Of a stretch of 64,000 bases of DNA, positions 34,020 through 45,600 are shown one piece after another (position 1 is the first letter of the stretch; each line of letters starts with the position of its first letter). Source of the stretch: Vermamoeba vermiformis (lineage: Eukaryota; Tubulinea; Echinamoebida); the NCBI GenBank assembly GCA_045837725.1, contig JBEWZL010000215.1, forward strand, positions 186,001 to 250,000. Reading direction: 5' to 3'. The notes under the pieces are model-generated. The model was not told the DNA's origin and made no database searches. It saw nothing but the letters and a program-made list of their open reading frames with translations. The position numbers were made by a program, and so were the translations under genes.

Positions 34020-35940
34020 ATGGAAAAAGGACTATCAAAGAGCCGTAATGACGTTAAAAAGAGTCCTTTGCCGAGCAGTGACGCACTAGATGTATGGTCT
34101 TTTCTGCCGCATGAAGTCGTGCGCTTAGTCTTCACTAAACTCAACGCCGAGTCATTATTCAACACCACGTTCGTGTGTAAATCATGGTCCCAAGTTGCTA
34201 GAGACAAAAAGCTCATCAGGGTAAATTTTGCAAATTAATGATAAATATTTAAATAAAATTAAATAAAATATTTCGTGATCATAGGTAGCTTATAAGAACA
34301 GCAAAGAGTTCGAAGACGTGTTATTCAAGCTTAAATTAAAATTATCGCCCAAGAAGTTCAAAGCACTGAAAAAGAATCAGAAATTATTGAAATTCCTCAA
34401 GGTACAAAAGCAACAAATATAACAATAGCTAATTTATTATAAGGTCTATCATGAGCACTCATTCCGCATGTTAAAATTTCTCTCGAATAACTTTGCACAC
34501 GAAGCCGGATTTGTAAACGAAGATGCGCTGCGAGCTCTGATTTATATCTCATGGTTTTCGGGTACTATAGTAGATGTTATTAAGGACCTTATTGAGGAAG
34601 CGATGGTCCAATTAAGTACGATATTACGAAATTGACTAAGAAATTTACTGATCTCATTTTGCCGTACAGAGAACTACGTAACTGAAGGAAACGCGCCAAG
34701 AGGTGAATAAAATAAAATAAAATAATATTTATGGCATTTAATCATATTAATATAGATGCAGGCAACTCACTGGCTTCAGATGCGAGATTTTTCATTTTGA
34801 AGCGGAACTCGCTGGAGAACTTGACAATAATATTTTATCAACGAATGATCGCGCATGATTTGACCGAACACGTATTATCATCACATATAGAGGCTATAAT
34901 GAACGAATATGATAACGTCAGTCTAATGGTAAGTCAAAATTTTCTTCGATCGCGAAAGTCAGATCCACTCATTGGCGTTGACTGACGTAAATACTATTAT
35001 AGAAAGAAGAAGGTGTTAAAAATATGTTGCCTTTGTTAGACTCGCTCTTTAACTCGATCGTACAATCGGGTCCGTTGTTCCCACAGTAAGTCATCATAAA
35101 AAATATCTGCAATAATGACCGCGCATGAACCAACAATTGTGAATTAATAGGGAATTGTCGGATATATACGCATTCTATGAAGATAGGATTCAAAAGTTGA
35201 CAGTAGACAAAGAAAAAATTAAACGAGGACTATTGACTTCACGATTATTAATTCTACGGCTATTTGTGCCTTCAATAGTTAATATGGCTAAATCTAAAGG
35301 TATATTTGCAGCAAAAGAAATACTTGCAAAGCTATAATCGGAATACTAACAAATTTTTTCCAAGGTACCGAGCTGGATCGATTAAGTTTGTTCGCACAAA
35401 TAGCAAATGTATTAAATGGTACTATAATCCATATTATATATAATTATAGTAATATATTAACGATATTTGTAAGGCATTTCTGTGATGGCTACGGACGAGT
35501 CGAATACTTCGGACGAAAAACTGAGATCCGTTCTCATTCAATCATTTTGCAAAGAACGCGTGCCCTTAATGTCACAATTCTTAGATCATATAATGGTATG
35601 ATATACTAGTATTATTAACTTGATCAGTAACAAAGATATTTTGGATCGGATCGTGAAAATTTGCATTGACACGTGTTTGACTTGACAGAATTCGCAACGA
35701 GAAAGAGACACGGAGATCATATCGGAGCCAGATCCGAAAGAATTCATCGAACAAGCGACACTCGTGTTTGACATGTGGGACAGTTCGAAAAGCAAGTTAG
35801 AAACGGCGTTGAAAGTCATGTACAAAGACGTAAGTGTACAGACCCAACAAAACAATGCAATTCTATATTCTAATAATATTATTTGCGACCAGATCTACGA
35901 TGAATACAAACTACTCGACGCAGGCAAATTAGAAGTGTAA
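34020..35940 (+). CDS. F-box/RasGAP-domain protein, 428 aa
   Basis: Eleven exons (34020-34220, 34285-34401, 34444-34615, 34670-34702, 34762-34928, 35003-35085, 35151-35299, 35365-35418, 35474-35595, 35689-35829, 35893-35940) join in frame. The N-terminus has an F-box: WSFLPHEVVRLVFTKLNAES and FVCKSWSQVARD. The rest resembles a Ras GTPase-activating domain: APRGNSLASDARF with Arg174 in the arginine-finger place, a helical core, TSRLLILRLFVPSIVN matching the conserved FLRF-NPA block, and GTELDRLSLFAQIANVLNG. It could stimulate GTP hydrolysis by a Ras-family GTPase or target it for ubiquitylation. The RasGAP match is by motif order, so moderate confidence; the exon 3 donor before GTACGATA is the least certain splice. 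Confidence 0.75.
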
Positions 35941-36254
35941 TGTTAGATAAAAACAAGCTAACATAGAAGGTCGTTCATCCTATTATTGGCACTCATATGT
36001 TGATTAACTCAATGGCATTCACAATTGGTACGACCGAAATTTTGGAGATCTTACTCTTCGGGTAGTGGCACTTGGTACCCGAGGTATAATGAAGGGTTCT
36101 CGGTCTAATACTCTTATCATCATTGAAGAATTGTTGACTATTAGAGTATTAGGAGTGAACAAAATGGGGATTGACATTGACGCGGATCGAAAAAAGAAAT
36201 GTCCCTTTGGCTTATCCAAAAATCAATAATATTTATTCATTACATCATACACGT
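35941..36254. repeat. Convergent gap with 10-bp inverted repeat
   Basis: This is the 314-nt gap between two convergent genes. CTAATACTCT (36105-36114) is repeated inverted as AGAGTATTAG (36143-36152), giving a 10-bp stem with a 28-nt loop. It could fold in a 3' UTR. No ORF of note. Confidence 0.35.
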
Positions 36255-36731
36255 TCACTCGTCCTTTGAAGGTTTATTCGTGTTTCTGCGTTTTTCTGTT
36301 CGGGACGTATTTATTATTTTATAATTTGGATGTGCGAAACTGCATTGCTGCCTTTTACAAGCACTGCCAAATCGACACTCTTTGACTTTGACTTCATTCT
36401 TTGACTGCTGTTCTTCAATGAATCTCGCGCGGTCTTTTTTTATTTCGTCTTTAGCGGATTTGACATCAGCTTTATTCTTACCCTTTAAAATTATAGGAGT
36501 ATTGTCTCCCTCGATATCTTTTGATACCCGGATGGAGACATCCAAATGACGGCCTTGCAAAAGTTTAATATTTTTGCCTCCGCTTCCAATGAATCTTCCT
36601 AAAAGGTCGGTAGGAAATAATACTCGGTCTTCTACGAGTTGATCGGTCGTTACTTGCATTCTAGCGAGGTGTGGTAATTGGGTTTGGTAAATAAAGTGGC
36701 AATTCTTCTTTCCGTTTTGTTGTTTCGTCAT
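36255..36731 (-). CDS. KH-domain and CCCH zinc-finger RNA-binding protein, 158 aa
   Basis: Single-exon gene. A KH domain spans about residues 30-95; its GxxG loop is GSGG in LLGRFIGSGGKNIKLLQGRH, which binds single-stranded RNA. A C-x5-C-x4-C-x3-H zinc finger follows (CRFGSACKRQQCSFAH, about residues 119-134). The tail is basic (TEKRRNTNKPSKDE). The combination fits a small mRNA-binding or splicing-associated factor. It is the only intronless gene with clear domains in the window. Confidence 0.82.
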   Translation of the reverse strand: MTKQQNGKKNCHFIYQTQLPHLARMQVTTDQLVEDRVLFPTDLLGRFIGSGGKNIKLLQGRHLDVSIRVSKDIEGDNTPIILKGKNKADVKSAKDEIKKDRARFIEEQQSKNEVKVKECRFGSACKRQQCSFAHPNYKIINTSRTEKRRNTNKPSKDE

Positions 36732-37177
36732 TTCGGCGTAACATTACAGTGCTTGCAATGCTTTAATTATTACTATTAATCATATTAAGTTATTGATAAG
36801 CCGAGCATTTGATCGCTCTCTCAATATTATCGCTCGATCTAGATTGTTTTTACGATTTTATTTAGTGCATTTTCGGGTGGCATATCGTTTTCGTGAGATA
36901 CTTCGTATGATGTGTTTAATTTAGCGAAATAGAGAAATTTTTGGGAATAGAAGCCTAAAAAAGTATCACCCAGACTTTCAGACCCCTCAATTTCTTGCGA
37001 TCCAGGTTTGGGGGCTGCCTTACCTTCTGAACAATTTCCAACAAAGGTATATTTAAATAAAATCTCAGCCTAAATATCTTCTATTGCGTTTCACGTTTCG
37101 AACCAAGTCAAAAACCAGATTTCTGAACTGGCTTTCATTTTTCGCTTTGTTCTCAAAGTATCACACACAATACTACA
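36732..37177. other. Divergent intergenic region, 446 nt
   Basis: Promoter region between the KH-CCCH gene and asparagine synthetase. I see nothing else in it. Confidence 0.45.
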
Positions 37178-39730
37178 ATGTGCGGTATTATCGCTATCCT
37201 AGGTTGCAAAGATCCCAAAGCTAGCCGTGCTAGAGCTGTCGAGTTGGCTACCAGGTAAACAATTGCTAGATGCGTTCGATTAATTAGCAATCCGATGGTT
37301 TCGTAGAAATATAATTAATCTGTATTCCCGCATTTTACCCTATTTATTGTAATTTTATTCGCTAACCGTCGGATTCAATCCACTGTAAATTGCGGATCCC
37401 AGCTCTAATGACTAGTTATTAATGCTTTTACTACAGAATTCGTCACCGTGGCCCTGATTGGTCAGGTTATCATGTTCAAGGAAACAACGTCTTCGCTCAC
37501 GAGCGTTTGGCTATCGTAGATGTCCAAAACGGTGCTCAACCCCTCTTCAATGAGGTAATTTCTTTGGCCGAATATTATTTTTAAATTATTTAGCACGTCA
37601 TTTCGGAATTTTTAGGGAGTTTGTTGCAAATCCAGCCAAGATATTGATTTATTTTTTTGACAGGACAAATCCATCGTCTTGGTTGTCAACGGAGAAATTT
37701 ACAACCATAAGGATATTGAAGCTCACGTATTGAAGGGTCAACATAAGTTTGCCACTCAATCCGATTGCGAGTGCATCGTTCACTTGGTATGATTTCATAA
37801 TTTGACGGATCCACGCCAGAAAAAGCGATTCACGAAAAAATCAAAATTCCATTATATTAATTATTTATTATCCATTATTAACCTACTTAAAATATTAGTA
37901 TGAAGAGAAGGGCAATGATTTTGTTAACGAACTTTCGGGTGATTTCGCTTTTGTCGTGTCAAAGGGTGACACTTACTTGGCAGCTCGTGACCCCATCGGC
38001 GTCGTAAGTAATACTTTATTATGTATATAATTATTAGAATATTAATACTAACCGATTGGTTTTTTTCTGAAACAGTGCCCATTGTACATCGGTTACGCTG
38101 CTGACGGTGCTGTTTGGTTCGCTTCAGAAATGAAAGCATTGATCGACGACTGCGAAAAAGTCGAAGTACGTCATAAGAACGGCGGCCTTGACATATAATA
38201 AGCATTGATATTAATATTATTGTTATTCTAGACCTTCCCTCCTGGCTTCTACTACACCCCTGAGACTGGTTTCAAGCCTTACTACCAACCCAAATACTAC
38301 GATATTCAAGTAAGCGATATACTTTTATGACTATATTAACCAAGTATATTAATATTATAAATGAATAGCACGTCCCCACCGTTAACTGTGATTTGGCCAA
38401 GTTGCGCGGTGCCTTCGAGAAGGCCGTTATCAAGCGATTGATGTACGTTGCAAAGACAATCTTAACGAGTGTTATTGACACGTGTCACTTAGGACTGACG
38501 TGCCCTACGGTGCTTTGTTGTCTGGTGGTCTCGACTCCAGTTTGGTCGCTGCCGTCGCTAACAGATTTGCTGCCAAGCGTGTCGAAGAAGATATGACCGT
38601 TCAAGGTACGCAAACACAATTTAATTAATTCTATAGCACGTGTTAATTTCATCATTAGCCTGGTGGCCTCGTTTGCACACTTTCTGCGTTGGTGTCACCA
38701 AGGAAAGTCCCGATATGATCAAGGCCCGTGAAGTCGCCAAGTACCTCAACACCGTGCACCACGAGTTCACTTTCACAGTCCAAGACGGTCTCGACGCCCT
38801 CAGAAACGTCATTTGGTTCTTGGAATCTTACGACGTCACCACCGTTCGTGCCTCCACTCCTATGTACTTGTTGGCCCGATGCGTCAAGAGCACTGGTACG
38901 TTACATATTGTACAGTATACAGTCATAATGCTATTATTTGTAGTTCTAGTCCTTGGCTAACGAATTCAAACCTTGACAGGTGTCAAGATGGTCTTGTCCG
39001 GCGAAGGCTCTGATGAAATCTTCGGTGGTTACTTGTACTTCCACAACGCGCCTGACCCTGACTCATTCCACCGCGAAACCGTTCGTCGTGTGAAGAACTT
39101 GCACTTGTCTGACTGCTTGCGTGCCAACAAGGCCTGCATGGCTTGGGGTGTTGAGATCCGTGTGCCGTTCTTGGACAAAGAGTTCCTCGACGTTGCGATG
39201 GACATTGCTCCCGTAGACAAATTGTGCTCCAAGGAACGCATTGAAAAGTACGTTCTGCGCAAGGCCTTTGACACGCCCGAAAACCCGTACTTGCCCGAGT
39301 CTATTTTGTGGAGACAAAAGGAACAATTCAGCGACGGTGTCGGCTACTCTTGGATCGACAGTAAGTCTCCGCATATTGCCTTTTTTGGAAAGTGTCGCGT
39401 GTATGCTAACTTGATACCTTGCAGCTTTGAGAGAATGGACTGAAAGTGAAGTCAATGAAGAAGAATACGCTCGTCGTGCTGAGCTCTTCCCTCACAACAC
39501 ACCTGCTACTAAAGAAGCGTTCTACTACCGCAAGATCTTCAGCCAATTGTTCCCCAACCCCACCGCCGACAAGACTGTCGTTCCTTGGGTGCCCACTTGG
39601 TCAGCGTACGTGCACATTAATTTTCTTACTACTTAGCATTATGAACTAATACCGTGCTATTATTAGTTCTACTGACCCTTCTGGCCGTGCTCAAAAGGTC
39701 CACGAGGCTGCATACGAAAAGAAGGAATAA
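37178..39730 (+). CDS. ASN1: Asparagine synthetase, glutamine-hydrolysing
   Basis: Makes asparagine from aspartate, ATP and glutamine in the cytosol. Twelve exons join in frame to 546 aa: 37178-37254, 37437-37554, 37664-37786, 37899-38003, 38076-38165, 38232-38309, 38369-38442, 38493-38605, 38659-38895, 38980-39360, 39425-39605, 39667-39730. The catalytic Cys2 follows the initiator Met (MCGIIAILG), as required for the N-terminal glutaminase. RHRGPDWSG and the VVNGEIYNH block also match. The ATP PP-loop SGGLDSS is at residues 232-238, and [15 protein letters not shown] follows. The C-terminus ([11 protein letters not shown]) is typical. Intron 7 contains TGACACGTGTCA. The ammonium transporter gene follows on the same strand. 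Confidence 0.97.
38476..38487. promoter_or_regulatory. 12-bp palindrome TGACACGTGTCA, copy 2
   Basis: Same palindrome, in intron 7 of asparagine synthetase, a few bases before the acceptor. Confidence 0.4.
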
Positions 39731-39976
39731 TTTTCGAGATCTTTTTTTTGACTTTGAGAAACGAAGCGTATGTTATGAGTATTATATAACAATATTATTT
39801 AACTTATTAATAAAGCGAAAATATCACCGAGTATTTTATTGTTAAATTTTTAAAGCAATAATCGTCGTTTCCAAATTAGGAAAGTGTTGAGTACACGCGA
39901 CATTAGCTCAATTGGGAAGTCTTCGCTCCCTCTAACGTTAGATTGTTTATATTTATAAATTTTGAAGCATACAGCC

Positions 39977-42503
39977 ATGTCGGTTTCACAAGAGCAGTTC
40001 GATCAGCTTTTATCAAACGTACGTAACTCCAACGTTGGTGTATGGCCACTAAACTATGCTTTCCCTAGTTTACTGCCCTTCAAGAGCAATTTAATTCGCT
40101 CGCTGTTGCTTTTGGCGAGATGCAAGCAGCGGATCCTGTTGGTGCTGTCAACATTTTGTGGGTCCTTTTAACTGCCGCTATGGTATTTTGTAAGTCAATT
40201 AATACCAGCCTTATATGTCTCTACCATTTCGTAATTAATACGGTCATTTTTAGTAATGCAGCTCGGATTTGCTATGCTAGAAGCAGGATCGGTACGCGCC
40301 AAAAATGCTCAAAATATTCTGTTGAAGGTAAGCCCTTGACAAACAAATGCTAGAATAAACCTTTAACGCTATTTTAACAGAATTTAATCGATACTTGTAT
40401 CGGCACGGTTGCTTGGTACACGATCGGCCACGGCATTGCGTTCAGCTCGAACCCTGAGGGAGGCAACGGCTTTATTGGCAACGGCACTGGAGAGTTTGCT
40501 TTTCATGACTACCATGACTACCACAGCTGGTTCTTTCAATGTAAGTACCTATTTATTTTTATCATTAAAATTTTTACTTCGGATGTCGTTATCCTTTTTC
40601 AATCCTATTTGCTCAAATTCAAGGGGATAAATCATATTATTAGTTTGTCTGTCTATTCTCATTTTTAAACGAAACTTAAACTAATTCTCGATGACGGTTT
40701 TTATAATCTTTAATATTATAGGGGCTTTCTCTGCGTCTGCTGCTACTATTGTTAGCGGTGCCCTCGCTGAAAGAGTCAAGTTTGAGGCCTATTTAATTTA
40801 CTCCTTCGTGGTCAGCGGCTGGATTTACCCCATCATCGTCCATTGTACGTGCAGCCATAGTCAAACCACTTCAAAATTATTAATGTGACATATATTATAG
40901 GGGTATGGTCTGCGGACGGTTGGTTGAGTGCTTTTAACTCTCCTCCTGGCGTTGCTGCTAACGGAGTTCTCGACTTTGCTGGATCCGGCGTTGTTCACCT
41001 TGTACGACCGAACTTAATTTGAATAATGTCATAACGATGTGTATTTAGGTTGGCGGTACTGTCGCCCTTGTAGGATGCATCATCTTGGGCCCTCGTTTGG
41101 GCAGATTCAGCGCGGAGGGCAAACCGAATCCAGGGTTTGAAGGCCACAATGCAACTTTGGTGTTGCTAGGTGCTATCATTCTTTGGTTTGGTTGGTACGG
41201 ATTTAACCCTGGCTCTACTCTCGGAGTCACTGGAGGCTTGGCGAACGTAAGTTTAAGTAAAAAGATCCGATCTGAGTTAAATTTATTTCTTAGGTCGCTG
41301 CTAAAGTCGCTGTTAATACTACTCTTGCCCCTGGCGTAGCAGCACTTACTGTATTAATATTCGAACGATATGTCTTTGCTGGTAAAACTTGGAACTTGAC
41401 TAAGGTTTGTACAGAGGCAAATCCGCTACGAAAGAAATTCTTTCTTTTTCTAATTGTGGCTTTAATATAGACCGTAGGCGGATTATTGGCTGGTCTCGTG
41501 GCAATCACCGCTGGCTGCTCAATCGTTGAACCTTGGGCTGCAGTTGTAATCGGATGTGAGTTCTTCAGCTCTTCGTTCTCAGCCCCTAGTTTAGTAACAA
41601 TTAATTAATTAATATATGCGCAGTTACTAGTGCGTTCATATTCATGGGCGGCTATCGATTGCTCTTACGATTGAAAATTGACGATCCTGTCGACGCAGTT
41701 CCCGTAAGCCACAAACATCATCATAATGACCAAATTGTGCTTATATTATAACTCCCTATATTAGGTGCATTGTTTTAACGGTGCTTGGGGCCTGTTAATG
41801 ACCGGTTTGTTCGCTACGCAGTCAGATCTTGTTGCCGCTTATGCTCGTGCTCCTGACGTTGCAGACTATGGTGCTTTTTTGGGAGTAAGTATTAGTTCAG
41901 TTGCTTAATGTTTATAGACGCGGTTGTCTCAATATTGCATTCATCTCCCAAGCGAGATTAATAATTTTATCAACGTTATTTCTCGGTTCACTGAAAGTTT
42001 TATTCCACCAGGGCGGTGGCTTGCAATTTGCCATGCAAGTCTTAGGCATGACAATGATCATCGGATGGTGCGCAGCCAATGCCATCGTCTTGTTCATCAT
42101 CCTCAAGTACAGCGGAATTTTCCGGGCCAGCAAACAGGAAGAAGAAAGCGGCATGGACGTGGTTAAGCACGGCGCGTACGGCTATTTATTCGATTACAAT
42201 CCGATGACTGGTGAAGCCCGTCTGAAAATCAACGCTGACGACCAATCAAACAACGTTAGTATCGCCGGCACATTTGTAGCCAAAGAATCGAATGCACAGC
42301 CCGCACAAGCTTCAGCGCGCAGTGTCAATGGTGCGGCTAAAAATAGCGACAACAACGCCATGGAGATGAACGATGTCGACGTTAAGCAAGATCAAATTCA
42401 CACAATTCGTTCGTCGTCGGAGTCCCCGGAGTCCGTGAGCAATGACAGCAGCGGTCAATCGAACAACAGCAACGACTCGTCAGACAGTTCACTGAACGAC
42501 TGA
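39977..42503 (+). CDS. Ammonium transporter (Amt/Rh family), 568 aa
   Basis: Imports ammonium across the plasma membrane. Twelve exons (39977-40018, 40069-40189, 40254-40327, 40381-40540, 40722-40844, 40901-41001, 41049-41246, 41294-41404, 41471-41555, 41624-41703, 41765-41884, 42012-42503) join in frame. Eleven hydrophobic spans are visible. Family motifs: [47 protein letters not shown] with the first pore His, [32 protein letters not shown] with the second conserved His, and GAWGLL. About 120 cytosolic C-terminal residues are Ser/Asn-rich ([16 protein letters not shown]) and could be phosphorylated. Its position after asparagine synthetase groups two nitrogen genes. Confidence 0.96.
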
Positions 42504-42621
42504 TTCATGAAAAAATAACGGCGACAATTCATTCGCCGATTTTCTTTTGTACACTCGTATATTTCAGTAAAATAGTGTTGTTATTATTTACGTGAAATTA
42601 TTTACATATACGTCATTTTAA

Positions 42622-45600
42622 TCAAGGTTTCTCGGAATTATGTTCAGCTTCTTCTTTCAATTCTTTGATTTCTTGCTCCATGGTCGCTTCATCTTTCACT
42701 TCAACTTTCGCCTCGTTGATGTTATTAGAGTTCAAATTGTTGTCCATAATGTCGACTCGTTTCGGCTCCAAAGTGATGATCAGATTTGATTTTTCATCGG
42801 TTTCAACTGTTGCGTCCAACAACGAGCATTCGACACGTGACTTTAATCGATTTTTCTGTCTGGTGATTTTGAAGAAAATTGACATGATTTCTTTGCGGCC
42901 GTCAAGTCGCACGGCATAAGCAATGAACCCTGTTGGTTTGTGCACGTGATTGGGCCCTTGGAACGCGATGAACGAGATCGTGTTTTGTTTCGGGATCTGT
43001 GAAAAAATTAATGACACGTGTCAAAATAAATGTCAATGTAAAATCATGTCATTTTCAACGTACTCTATCAGGCGGGAATGTAAGCCACTCGCCGTGCTTA
43101 AGGACATTTTGATCGCGCTTTAAAATGATGTCCGTTTTGTTCTGAATCGTCACCGTGACAGTCTTGCCGAGCTGCTTTGAAGCATTTTTCTAAAAAAGGA
43201 AATAACGATGTAAGCTACGTATAATGCCTCGTATAATGAGCTTACTTTGTTGTTGTTTAGATCCACTTCGCTGCTCGACGAAGAGCTGTCAGGGTTCTCT
43301 ATGCCACCAATATCCGCGTCACTCAATTCACGTTTCATAATTGACATGGTTAGGGTCTTCAGCTCAGTACTGTCAATCACGTGGTTAGTAATATTTCCTA
43401 ATTAGGTAAATTGTAATAAATACATGTTTGTTGCAGGCTCTTGCACGGTGAATTCAATGCCGTCACTGGTCTTGCGATAATCAACGATTAGAGCGTTAGA
43501 ACTGTCGTAGGAATATTTCTTCGAAGCACCAAAATTGTTCCAAATAAAAAAGAAGGTCGCTGTTTGTTGAATAGGTTTCATCTCAGTGTCCGAAACTAGC
43601 GATTGATTGGCTGCTCGGTTTGACAGTGTAATGCTCTCTTTGCGCGGAGAAATTAAGGGGTTTTCAGGTCCGGCTACTTTTTCGACTTTAAGTTCTGAGT
43701 CAGAACGGCGTTTTTGCAACGGTTTTTTGGACTGTTGCAAAGGCTTGTAATCACATGCATATTCCATGAACCTAAAAAAGGAAATTTAAGTAAGTTGATG
43801 GTGATCTCTTTGTCGTGCCTACCCCTCAATACTATTAATATGCAACTTGTCCATTCTAATCGTAACATCGGCAGAAGTGAATGGCAACACGTAGTCGGGC
43901 GGAACATTAATCCACGTGCCATTTTTCAATTGCCACTGCTTGCGGAACAATTTGAACCTCGTGTCATTCTTGAGTGTCACTTTTAACTCGCCAGGATTGG
44001 TCGATCGTTCGTTAGAACCTTCAGAATGAGCTATAAATGGAAATTAGACGATTTTTCCGAATTAGGAAAAAATGTTGGTCTATGGATCCGTACCTCGTTC
44101 AAACTCTTGAATGGCCTGATGAATGACTTGTACTGCACGGGCAGTGCCGTGTTGTTCGCGAATATGCACGCCTAAAGTCTCAGCTTTTTTGCGCATGGTC
44201 TGATCCACGGCCATTTGCTTCAAAGCCGCGCCAAAGTTCTCGGGCGTCATTTCAACCACCTTAATGTGCTTGGGTCCAACACCCAATGCCTCAGTCTATA
44301 TTCATATTCATTAGCATTATAGTGTTATAGGTGCCGGCTAAATGACGTACGCGTTGAGCCCAGAAGAATTGGTCGCCAAAGAACGGAACAATCATGGTCG
44401 GAATACCCGCACGATAAGCAGCGGCTGCTGTGCCTGCACCGCCGTGGTGAACTGCAGCAGTCAATTGCGGGAACAGCCAATCATGTGGCACTGCGTCCAG
44501 CGGAAAAATAAAGTCGGGATATTGTTCGACATTCGTGCCACCCCAGCCTAATGAGAAAATTAGTTTACAATTTACTTATTTGGAAATATTGGTGAAACTC
44601 GTACCTTTTGCTAAGATCGCTCGTTGTCCAGATAATCGAACTCCTTCGATGATAGTTTTCGTAAGTGCATCTGGATCTTTGACGATGATAGATCCGAATC
44701 CGATGTAAATAGGCTTCGGTTCTTTCTCCAAAAATGCCTTCAACTCGGGTGAAGGCACGAAACTATATTTACGGCAGTTAGAAGTGTTATTGAAGTATTT
44801 AGAACAGATCCAGACTTACTCTTTTGGCGCATCCAAGAACCAATAGCCCACGACGTGAATTCTTCGGCCCCAGTCATGAGGTTTGGGCACGACAGAAGGA
44901 CTCCAGCAGTACATGTAATGAGTCTTGCGGAGCTCAGGAGCATTAGAGTCACTCGTGCTGATTGGCTCCAAGCCCAGCACTTGCGTCCTCAGTTTGTTGA
45001 TCATCGGCCGCAACATCAAGAAGGTACTTTGCTGCAGCACAAAGTAGCTACTAAGATTATAGATCGATGTAGTTTTTCCGCCCATAGCGAAAGGCTGTTG
45101 GGAATGTCAATTACCAAATAAGGAAATAAAAGTTTGAAACTTGCATGAGGGAACTGAGATGTCTGAGTCCAAGGCATCGTGAAGGCTACAATGAACGGAA
45201 TATTCAATTTTTCTGCGATATGAATTCCTGCAAAGCCTACATTACCAAATTAGTAAATCTCTGTCACGTGTCAAAATTAGGCATATGAAGTACGTACAAG
45301 GAGGATTCTCGATCAAGACGTCAGTGTCAGATTTGCAGGCCTCCCAACAGGTGTAAATAATGTCCTGCATGAACGACTTGAAATGTTTGTTGGCCTCGCG
45401 GATAAATTTCAACGAGAAGGTGTCATTCGTGACGCACAACTTGATGAGTTCGCGAGGGTCACCAGAGATCGGCGTGAATGCGATATTGTACGATTCGACG
45501 AAGGGCTGGTGGAGCTTGTGCGTGGCTATTTTGACTTTGTGGCCGTACTCTTGTAACTTGAGTGCTAATGCTACAAACGGCTGCACGTCACCGCGAGTAC

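Noticed and set aside
39904-39915. TAGCTCAATTGG, a tRNA A-box-like word upstream of the ammonium transporter
   Set aside because: No B box or cloverleaf follows, so it is not a tRNA gene.
42622-43347. Separate small gene starting at the ATG at 43347
   Set aside because: A 55-nt intron with a TACTAAC branch motif joins this region in frame to the glucosyltransferase, and its domain repeats the one just upstream.
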